From Dromiciops gliroides (lineage: Eukaryota; Chordata; Mammalia; Microbiotheria; Microbiotheriidae): 64,000 nucleotides of DNA. Numbering within the stretch: position 1 is the stretch's first letter; each line of letters begins with the position of its first letter. This document shows, one piece after another, positions 55,336-64,000 of this stretch. The notes beneath the pieces were generated by a model. The model searched no databases, was not told where the DNA came from, and was given only the letters and a program-made list of their open reading frames with translations. Where the stretch lies: NCBI RefSeq assembly GCF_019393635.1, contig NC_057864.1:469758617-469822616 (forward strand), given 5' to 3'. The position numbers and the translations under genes were made by a program.

Positions 55336-56525
55336 TGGGTTGAAGAAGAGAGGAAAGAGGTGGCCACCAAATCACACCAATCAAAGTTAAAAAAACAGTT
55401 CTAGGGAATGGAGAAGTCAAAAATAACCAAAATGGAAAGGAAACTCTTAACTTTGAAAGTCAGATGCCACTCGAGGAAGCTCAGGATAATGAAAACCCTG
55501 CTCAGGAGGATTTAAAAAGCCCTACATGGTCAATTTGACTTGACAACTTTCAAATCAGGCAGTTCAAAGCTAAAAAGGGAACAAATAAAAATAGTTGCTG
55601 AGACTGAGGGTGTGAGATACACACTTTGTACCTGGTGCAACCAAAGGCCCCACACTCAAAGTCACACCAGCACCTAAAAATAAGCCATGCTGTTCAAATT
55701 CAATCTCCCCCTCATGTACTTCCTACATGAGAACTGGCCTAAAAAGAACAAGTTAATTGTCACTGAAAATAAGGAGCGGGAGAAAAATCTTAATTAAAAC
55801 CCAGAAAATAACACTGTTATTCATTCTTTTTTTTTTGCGTATTCATTCTTTTTTAATTTTCTTTTTCTTTTTTTGACTGGAGCACTTTGAATTTAAGAGT
55901 AGAGAAACTGATGATCTCATTAACCAGGGTTATTAAAGTAAACAATATTCTGAGAAATAAGCAGAATTAAAACTAAAGACTGCTTTTCTATTTACTTTGA
56001 AAAAAGGATTTGAAGTTAATTATTGACCATATTCTCCAACTGATATGAACAAAGCACCAGGATATGAAAAAAACAGCAGAAATACACTATGAAGGGCCAT
56101 GTTTTATGTTTTTTCAGTGTTTATTCTATTTCTTTAAAAGCCATGTAAGGAAGTCAAAAAGAGGCAAGAAAGAGAAGCTAACACCAATTCAATTTAAACA
56201 GTGTCTTTTGGAGATTAAGTTCTAAGCGGAGAGACTGTGAAACTTGCAATATTTCATATGGCGCTAATCTGGGCATTATGAATGTTCAACAGATGGTAGA
56301 TGATGATGGGGGTAGTGGTGGTGATGGTGATGGTGGTAATAATGATGATGAAATTAACAAACTCAAATAAGCAGAAATTAAGCGACTCCACAGAAACCTG
56401 GGTCCAGTCACTTTTGAATAAAAGACCCCAGGCTCCTGTTCACTGAGCAGCCACCAAAATGTATGGTGTTTTGTGGGACCCCAATAATTTGCTCATTTAC
56501 TCAGATTTTAATCAGACTTCAATAA
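55336..56525. other. gene-free, A-rich stretch
   Basis: No gene or clear repeat. A (GATGGT)-like tract lies at 56297-56350. Confidence 0.45.
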
Positions 56526-56539
56526 TGATAATGATAATG

Positions 56540-56795
56540 ACCACTGTAACAATATAATACAATAATCACTATTGATATCATGCTTATGATGTGCCAGGCC
56601 CTGTGCTAAGCAGTTTGGAATTATGATCTCATTTGACCCTCACAATCACCCTGGAAACTAAGTGCTATTATGATCCCCATTTGGCAGATGAGGAAACTGA
56701 GGCACACAGAGGTTAAGTGACTTGCTGCGATTGGATTTGAATTCAGGTCTTCCTGGCACCAGGTCCAGTGCTTTATCCACTGTGCCACCTAAAGA
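56540..56795 (-). mobile_element. MIR, nearly complete
   Basis: GTGCCAGGCCCTGTGCTAAG, CATTTGACCCTCACAATCAC, GGCAGATGAGGAAACTGAGG, CTTTATCCACTGTGCC. Confidence 0.85.
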
Positions 56796-57063
56796 ACTAG
56801 ATTGAATGATGATATAAAATTCAGAGAGAAACAGCAGTAAACTCCTTTATCCAGGCCAGGGCTCTAACCCTGAAGCCACAAGCTCCAGAAGAGGCATGTT
56901 ACCAAGAAATCCAGCACAGGCTCAGCAACACCTTGAGGGAGGTGGGAGATAGCGCCTTGGAGGGATGGAAGTCCAGACTGGGGAGGTGATGCTGAGAACA
57001 GAGACAGCCCACTATCCACTATGGAGCTTTGACCAGGGGCGTTGAAGCCTGACAGCATTCTGT

Positions 57064-57225
57064 TTTGTTTTGTTTTGGTTTTGGTTTTGGTGAGGCAATT
57101 GGGGTTAAGTGACTTGCCCAGGGTCACACAGCTAGTAAGTGTCAAGTGTCTGAGGTCAGATTCAAACTCAGGGACTCCTGACTCCAGGGCCAGTGCTCTA
57201 TCCATTGCGCCACCTAGCTGCCCCC
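57064..57225 (-). mobile_element. CORE-SINE
   Basis: YGACAGYATTCTG on both sides. Confidence 0.92.
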
Positions 57226-57762
57226 GACAGTATTCTGAATAAATACAACAGGGGGAGGAGGGGAGAAGCAGGTGACCAGGCTCTGAATAACTTATTCAAG
57301 ACTTTGGGAGGGGGCAGAGCCTGGCTCTGGCACAACCAAATAATAAATTAAGGTTGGAGATACGGGTAAACAGAAGAAAGCACTGAACACTATAAAGAAA
57401 TATTGTGGGTCAAGAGATGACTAAGAGGTAAGCTCCCTTGCCCCAGTAATTCTGTGATGATTACAAGGAAATCCTCAGAGAAAAAAAAATGGTCACAAGT
57501 TCTAAGTGGAAGAAATTAAGCAAGAAATAAAAATGGAGTTAGAAGTGAAATAAGAACTGTGGAGGAAAGAACTGGGAAAATATATAGCTTAGAATAGAAG
57601 GTAGAAATCTTACCCAAGTAACAGACTGCCTGAAAATAATATTAGAGCAGATAAAATTCAGTGACTTTTAAAAAGAACAAAAGTAAAAGATTGAAAAATA
57701 TAACAACATATAAATTATCTACTGTTTAAAACAACTGATCTGGAAAAACATATTAAGAGATT

Positions 57763-57964
57763 TGGGGGGGGGCAGGGCAATGAGGGTTAAGTGACTTGCC
57801 CAGGGTCACACAGCTAGTGAGAGCCAAGTGTCTGAGGCTGGGTTTGAACTGAGGTCCTCCTAAATCTAAGACCAGTGCTTTATCCACTGCGCCACCTAGC
57901 TGTCCTCTCAGGTCCTGTTGAATCCAGGGCTGGTGCTTTATCCACTGTGCTACCTAGCTACCCC
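57763..57964 (-). mobile_element. two minus CORE-SINEs in L1
   Basis: A complete copy (57763-57901) is followed by the head part of another (57908-57964). TAAGAGATT lies outside both, so one entered the other. Confidence 0.85.
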
Positions 57965-59117
57965 TAAGAGATTATTTGAGAAATATTAGACTCCCTGAAA
58001 ACTATTAAGAAACAAAAAGCCTGGATACCATATTTCAAGATGTGATAAATGAAAATGGCCTAGATTTACTAGAAACAGAGGGCAAAATAAAAATAATAAG
58101 TCCATTGGTCACTTGCTGAAAAAAATCTCGAAATGAAAACATCTAGGAATATATCAGGCAAAATTCAGAGCTCCTAGGTCAAAGAAAAAACAATACTGTA
58201 AGCAGCCAGAAAGAAAGAATTCAAGTATCAAGTGATTTAGGATCACACAAAACTTGGTACAAGAAAAGTGTGGATCATGTTTTTCAAAAAAGCAAAGGGT
58301 AAAAAGGCTTATATATAAAAATAATTTACTCCCAAAGACTGAATATAGTCCTATAGGAGAAAAAAAAAAGAATCTTTATTGGAATAGAGGATTTTTAAGC
58401 ATTGCTGATAAAAGGACCAATGCTGAATAAAAACTTTGAATTGCTAGCAGAGAAGTCAAGGTTAACCCAGTTAAAGGTACAGTTGAGTAACTGGAAGAGG
58501 TTACGTGGTGATAAAATACTTCTATTCTATTAGGGAGAGAACAGATAAATATATCTTCAAAATCTCATTGTCTGCCAGGGTCACAGAAGGAAATAAATGA
58601 GATAAACAGAAAGATTGAAGAGTGGCTTTCTTCTTTACTGCTTGTCTTAAGAGAGGAAAGAAAAGGAAGGTAAAAAGGAATATACCAAGAAAGGAATAGA
58701 ATTTACTATATGAGAAGAGATACAAAGGAAGGAGTAGAAGAATGGGAATCATATGGACCTCACTCTTATCTGAACCTGATTGAAGAGGGTTAAACACATA
58801 CTCCTACTCATAAAGAGTTTTGTGTGCATCAAATTTAATAAGGAAACAGGTAGAAATAGGGTAAAAGGACAGGGGGGTTTAAGAAGGGTGACAGAGTCAG
58901 GAAGAGAACAATTACACACAAAAACCCAACCCAAATCAGCTTCAGTGGGTGCATCAGGAAAAGACAATTATAAAGAAAGAAGGGGTCTGGGCCAGGGGAA
59001 GAGAAGTGGAGTAGTGAAATAGAAGCAGATGGCTTCAGTTATAGATTACATCCTTTTTCTGTTGCCACCCCCTTTTTCTTTTTATAGAGGAAGACGAGAT
59101 AGAGAGAGGGAAAGTTT

Positions 59118-59270
59118 TTTTAATTTTAATTTTTGGTGAGGCAATTGGGGTTAAGTGACTTGCCCAGGGTCACACAGCTAGTAAGTGTCAAGTGTCTGAG
59201 GCCGGATTTGAACTCAGGTACTCCTGAATCCAGGGCCAGTGCTTTATCTACTGTGCCATCTAGCTGCCCC
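59118..59270 (-). mobile_element. CORE-SINE in L1
   Basis: GAGGGAAAGTTT on both sides. Confidence 0.92.
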
Positions 59271-59532
59271 AAGAGGGAAAGTTTAAAAGGATATGATGAA
59301 GGGAAATGCACAATTAATAATTATAAATGCCAATGTAAATGAGTTGAACTTACCCATAAAATGGAAAAGGATAGCAGAATTCATTAGAAAGCAGACTCCA
59401 ATAATATGTTGTTTACAAGAATCACTCTTAAATAAGATTCACATAGAAAATGTGGGGCTGGAGTGGAATATATTATGATTCATGTAAGCTTAAAAAAAAA
59501 AGGCCAGAGTAATGTGATATTTAAATTCTAAA

Positions 59533-60055
59533 TGTGATGTCTAAAAAATCTAATGTGTGGTTGCCTTAAATTAGAAGCTTTAGCACCAGTCTTTGGGCAT
59601 TAAGCATTTATAAAAGCATACCAAGTATTTTGGTTCTTCCTCAAGTCATCTGCCACCAGCCTGCTTCAATCACAAACTCTCCTCAAACTGAGTGTGGAAG
59701 CTTTTTATAGGTCTGGAGCAGAGGCGGTCCTCACACACTGCTTCAAGCTAATTGGTAGGCATCATCCAAATCCATTGGTTCACTGAACTTGAAGGTGGTC
59801 TTGAGTTGAGTTCAAAGTCCTTAGCTTCTAAGAACAATGCCTTCTTAAGGGCTAGCCAGGTGTACTTACAATCTAGTTACCTTGAAGTAGGCTAATCAGC
59901 AGTCAATCACTCTCACTTAATTCAATCAGTTTAGATTAATCTCCAGGTGGGCCTTTGAGTATCTGCTAAATCCCATTATTTTATCACAGTAATAAACACG
60001 ATCCCAGACAGGACACCAGTAAAAATATGATTAGGGACCCCAAAGTGTCCTCTCA
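59533..60055. mobile_element. probable solo LTR of an endogenous retrovirus, inside L1
   Basis: About 520 bases unrelated to L1 split the ORF2 endonuclease region. The block begins TGTGATGT, ends near TCCTCTCA, and has AATAAA at 59991-59996, as in an LTR R region. No internal retroviral region is present, so it is a solo fossil. Ends and family are uncertain. Confidence 0.5.
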
Positions 60056-60175
60056 AACCTAGTCAAAACTAGCAAAAATAGAAACGATAAAGAAGTTAAG
60101 GACATCAACAGAAATTAGATGTGCTAGATCTCTGGAGATAACTAAAGGGAAAGAATTTCCCATCTGTGTATCTTT

Positions 60176-60321
60176 TTTTTTTTTTTTGTGAGGCAATTGG
60201 GGTTAAGTGACTTGCCCAGGGTCACACAGCTAGTAAATGTTAAGTGTCTGAGGCCAGATTTGAACTCAGGTCCTCCTGAATCCAGGGCTGGTGCTCTAGA
60301 CATTTCGCCACCTAGCTGCCC
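60176..60321 (-). mobile_element. CORE-SINE in L1
   Basis: CCATCTGTGTATCTTT on both sides. Confidence 0.94.
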
Positions 60322-60664
60322 CCCATCTGTGTATCTTTACAACAATTGTCAATGTATGAGGGCATAAAAACCTTATAAACAAAGACAAAAAAGAAGAAAT
60401 ATTAAACACATCCTTTATTGAGCACAATGTAATAAAATTACAAACAATAGAGGGTCTTTGAAGAAAGAATTCACATTTAAAAAGGAGAAGAAATAATTTA
60501 TTCCTAAAGGATTGGTGGGTCAAAGAAAATAACATAGAAATAATAGGAAATTTTATTAAATGAAATGACAACAGTGAACAAACATACCTAAACTTTTAGG
60601 ATGTAGCCAATGTAATCCTTGGGGGAAAATTAATATCATTAAATATTTATTAAAAAGAGAAGAA

Positions 60665-60828
60665 GGGCAGCTAGGTGGCGCAGAGGATAGAGCACTGGCC
60701 CTGGATTCAGGAGGACCTGAATTCAAATCTGGCCTCAGACACTTGACACTTATTAGCTGTGTGACCCTGGGCAAGTCACTTAACCCCAATTGCCTCACCA
60801 AAAAACAAAAACAATGACAACAAAAAAA
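60665..60828 (+). mobile_element. CORE-SINE in L1
   Basis: AAGAGAAGAA-like repeats on both sides. Confidence 0.91.
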
Positions 60829-61806
60829 AAAGAGAGAAGAAAATTAAATTACCAAAATAAAAAAATGAAAAAAGCAAAACCTGTAACAAATCAGAAACTA
60901 GAAATGATTTTATACACCTGCCAACAAAATTGCTAACTTAAAGGAACTGGAAAAAGATTTGTAAAAATATATTCTACCCAGATTAACAGAACAAATGGAC
61001 AATTTAAATAACAACCTCAGAAAAAGAAATCAAAGCCCTACAGCAAAGGTGTGAGCCGATTCTCCCATGCCCCCTCTTGTGCCTGTAACTTGGCTCCACG
61101 CTTCCTCCATCTGTGCCTCACCAAGGGTGTTCTCTATGTGTGCCCATCCTTCCTACAGATGCTATGTGCTTCTGTGGGGCTCTTCTTATTATGCTGCTTA
61201 CTAAATGCTTTTGCTTTGAAAAAAGACAAAAGAAATGGCAGGTATAGCAACAAGACAAGAAAAATAAATTAGAGGGGAATAAGCATTAAAAAAGTGAAAA
61301 AAATTATTACATTTTGCCATATGATGGTCTACTTAGAGATTCTTTCAGATTCAACTAAAATTAATTGAAATAATTATAGCAAAGTAGAAGGATATACAAT
61401 AAATCTACACATTCACTTTTCTGTATATTAGTAATGAAATCCAAAGCGAAGAGATAGGGAGAAAAGTTCTATCCAAAATAACTATAGAATGTACTTGAGA
61501 GTCCATCCACCAAGATATGGTATTATATAACTATAACTACAAAACTTTTTTTTTACAGAAATATAGACCAAAATAATCGGAGAAATAACAATTGCTCATG
61601 GTTGGGCCATGCCAACAAAAATAACTAAATTAATTTATTTATTCATAAATAATTAATGTATTCTATATAGCAAGTATAAATTAGCATAATTCATCTGGAG
61701 GAACAAAAAATATCAAGAATCTCAAGGCAAATAATGAAAACAAGTGGGAAGGAAGGGAGCTTTGTAAACCATATTACAAGATAGTAACAATCAAAGCTAC
61801 TTGGTA

Positions 61807-61970
61807 GGGGCAGCTAGGTGGTGCAGTGGATAAAGCACCAGCCCGGGATTCAGGAGGACCTGAGTTCAAATCCGGCCTCAGACACTTGACACTTACTAGC
61901 TGTGTGACCCTGGGCAAGTCACTTAACCCTCATTGCCCTGCAAAAAAACCACCAAACCAAACACACACAA
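61807..61970 (+). mobile_element. CORE-SINE in L1
   Basis: CTACTTGGTA on both sides. Confidence 0.93.
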
Positions 61971-62198
61971 ACTACTTGGTACTTTTAAAGAAATTGAAAA
62001 ATTAATCAGGGAGGACAGATTAGGAATAAAAAATTCAGAAGCAAGTGAACATAGTAGTATAGTGTTTGATGAAGCCTAAAACCCTAACTAATGGAGTAAA
62101 GACTCACTATTTGATTAAATTTGCTGCAAAAAGTGCAATGTGCTTTGATAGAAATTAAGTTTAGACTGTCATCTCATGTCATAATAAGCTCCCCATAC

Positions 62199-62336
62199 TT
62201 TTTGGGGGGCAGTGCAATGAGGGTTAAGTGACTTGCCCAGGGTCACACAGCTAGTAAGTGTCAAGTATCTGAGGTCAAATTTGAACTCCTGACTCCAGGG
62301 CTAGTACTCTATCCACTTCACCACCTAGCTGCCCCC
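62199..62336 (-). mobile_element. CORE-SINE in L1
   Basis: Minus copy with a small internal deletion (TTTGAACTCCTGACTCC). Confidence 0.9.
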
Positions 62337-62683
62337 TGCCAGCTGGATTTCTGAACCAAGTTCAGAGACAAAGAACCATGACTTAGGCAGTAACAGGACA
62401 AAATTAACTATAAATAAAATCAGCTTTAAAAAGGCAGAATCAATCTGATTATTTTAATCATGAAAAGCAGAAGAGTACTTTTTTAATCACTGGAGAGATA
62501 GAATCAAAGGAGATAAAATGGATAATTTTGATTACATTAAATTGAAAAGCTTTTGTACAACTAAAAACAATGAAACTAAAATTAGGGAATTGGTGGAGAA
62601 AAAAATCTCTGCAGCAAATTTCTTTGATAAAAGTCTGACAAACAAGATATATATAGGAATTGATTTAAAAGTATAAGAACAAG

Positions 62684-62837
62684 GGGGTGGCTAGGTGGCA
62701 CAGTGGATAAAGCACCGGCCCTGGATTCAGGAGTACCTGAGTTCAAATCCGGCCTCAGACACTTAACACTTACTAGCTGTGTGACCCTGGGCAAGTCACT
62801 TAACTCCAAGTGCCTCACTAAAAAGAAAAAAAAAAGA
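62684..62837 (+). mobile_element. CORE-SINE in L1
   Basis: Plus copy with head GGGGGTGGCTAGGTGGCAC. Confidence 0.91.
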
Positions 62838-62916
62838 AACTAAGGGAGTGCCTGTCAATAGGGGAATGACTGAACAAATTATGGGCTATGAATTTAATGT
62901 CATATCATTGTGGTAT

Positions 62917-63153
62917 TGTTTTTCAGTCATGTCCAACTCTTCGTTTGTGGTTTCTTGGCAAAGATACAGGAGTGGTTTGCCATCTCCTTCTCCAGCTCAT
63001 TTTACAGATGAGGAAACTGAGGCCAATAGGGTTAAGTGACTTGCCCAGGGTCACACAGCTAGTAAGTGCCTGAGGCCAGATTTGAACTTAGAAAGATGAG
63101 TCTTCCTGATTCCAGGCCCAGCATTCTATCCACTGTACCACCTAGCTGCCTAT
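62917..63153 (-). mobile_element. SINE/RTE chimera in L1
   Basis: TTTTCAGTCATGTCCAACTC, GCCATCTCCTTCTCCAGCTC, GATGAGGAAACTGAGGCCAA, CORE and CACCTAGCTGCC head. The L1 3' end resumes with GCAGTGTAAGAAATGAC. Confidence 0.87.
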
Positions 63154-63798
63154 TACTGCAGTGTAAGAAATGACAAAAAAGGAAAGATTCAAAGAAGATT
63201 TAATACAGGGACTACATCATTTCAAAGGAAAACAACTTTGACAGCCTTAAGAACTCTGACCAATGCAAGGACAAGTCAATGTAATGATGAAACACTATGC
63301 TTCCCACTTCTTGACAGAGAAGTGTTGAGCTCAAGGTGCAGAATAAATAAGGCATTTTCAGACATGGTCAATGGGGATTTGTTTTGCCTGACTATGCTAA
63401 TGTGTTTCAAAAGAAGAGTGGGGTTTTTTGAGGGGGAAGGAGAGAAAAAGATAGGGTAGTGATAACAGTGGCAAAAAGACAGAAAAGAGTGGCAATAAAG
63501 CATTTAAAAAAATGCACCAGAGAGATTAGGAAGTTCAGAAGCCACTGTGTGATGAGATCTGTGATTTCATATATAATCTTTTTTCGGATTTTCTTCTTTT
63601 CAAATGGAAACGTTCATGTTTGTTGGTGATTGTTGGATTCAGAAGAATGAAAAAACCTTTTTAACATAAGATTTTATTAAGGAAAAAAACTAGTGTCTAT
63701 AAGGCAGAAACATTAGAGAACCACTACCTGCTTTCGTTTGTTTCTTGTGAAGCTAAGAGAAGTCAGTCTTGTCTAGTACTGTTAAAAGCCAACAAGGA

Positions 63799-63942
63799 CG
63801 GGGCAGCTAGGTGGTGCAGTGGATAGAGCACAGGCCCTGGAGTCAGGAGGACATGAATCCAAATCCAGTCTCAGACACTTGACACTTACTAGCTGTGTGA
63901 CCTTGGGCAAATCACTTAACCTCACCAAAGGGGGGGGGGGGG
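63799..63942 (+). mobile_element. CORE-SINE with G-run tail
   Basis: AAGCCAACAA on both sides. A run of 14 G replaces the usual A tail. Confidence 0.92.
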
Positions 63943-64000
63943 AAGCCAACAACATTGGGAAGGGAACATGCCCATTGCTTTTATTACACAGTTCCTGAGG

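Larger units (their letters stand above)
57340..63510 (+). mobile_element. old, nearly full-length but decayed L1, interrupted by many insertions
   Basis: ORF1-like region at about 57530-58500 (CAACTGATCTGGAAAAACAT, GAAATGAAAACATCTAGGAA, GCAGCCAGAAAGAAAGAATT). The ORF2 endonuclease segment at 59310-59475 reads NELNLPIKWKRIAEFIRKQ and ICCLQES, an L1 signature. ORF2 continues at 60065-61030 and 61230-62140, its end at 62340-62920, and the 3' UTR reaches about 63510. Many stops and frame breaks are present, and a block of unrelated sequence sits near 61040-61230. Part boundaries are by recognition only. Confidence 0.75.

Noticed and set aside
4489-63073. Recurrent small frames reading [28 protein letters not shown] or its reverse
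   Set aside because: These are the SINE core read in one frame on either strand, not a gene family.
1-64000. CRISPR array or bacterial operon
   Set aside because: Repeats are dispersed SINEs with TSDs, genes are split by GT-AG introns, and no regular spacer array exists.

Overview
The window is vertebrate nuclear DNA, almost certainly from a marsupial and probably an Australasian one. It holds more than 50 young and many older copies of a tRNA-headed CORE-SINE (head 'GGGGCAGCTAGGTGGC', A box and B box, 'GACCCTGGGCAAGTCACTTAACC' core split here as GACCCTGGGCAAG + TCACTTAACC) that I recognise from marsupials (Mar1/WSINE1 type), marsupial L1 3' ends, and SINEs with an RTE/BovB-like tail. The Australasian assignment rests on memory of SINE consensus sequences and is an inference.

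Two host protein genes are present, both complete over their coding parts. CCT6A (minus strand, coding 18099 down to 7926, 14 coding exons, 531 aa) encodes the zeta subunit of the cytosolic chaperonin TRiC/CCT. PSPH (plus strand, coding 41835 to 51617, 5 coding exons, 225 aa) encodes phosphoserine phosphatase, last step of L-serine synthesis. All exon joins keep frame and have GT/AG ends. The two genes are head to head, as in human. One CpG island (about 17.3-18.6 kb) covers CCT6A exons 1-2 and the region from which both genes probably start, so it is best read as a bidirectional promoter. It carries CCAAT boxes in both directions, a GC box and a heat-shock-element-like site on the CCT6A side.

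Layout: 1-7.9 kb, intergenic DNA downstream of CCT6A with SINEs, an L1 3' end, a GT microsatellite and a CTCF-like motif; 7.9-18.1 kb, CCT6A; 18.1-18.6 kb, shared promoter; 18.6-41.8 kb, the presumed long 5' part of PSPH, packed with SINEs, old MIR/L2/L1 pieces and a DNA-transposon fossil, with one good candidate leader exon at 35284-35415; 41.8-51.7 kb, PSPH coding exons; 51.7-64 kb, intergenic, with a SINE-poor stretch followed by an old, nearly full-length but decayed L1 (about 57.3-63.5 kb) riddled with later insertions, including a probable solo LTR.

The two genes do not share a pathway. I found no tRNA, rRNA, CRISPR or prokaryote-style feature, and no convincing new gene system. The unusual material is in repeat structure: SINE tails turned into microsatellites, inverted SINE halves inside a CCT6A intron, SINE/RTE chimeras, and nested insertions that give a relative time order. 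Repeat edges are good to a few bases where target-site duplications (TSDs) are given and to about 10-20 bases elsewhere. Family names come from recognition, not from a database search.
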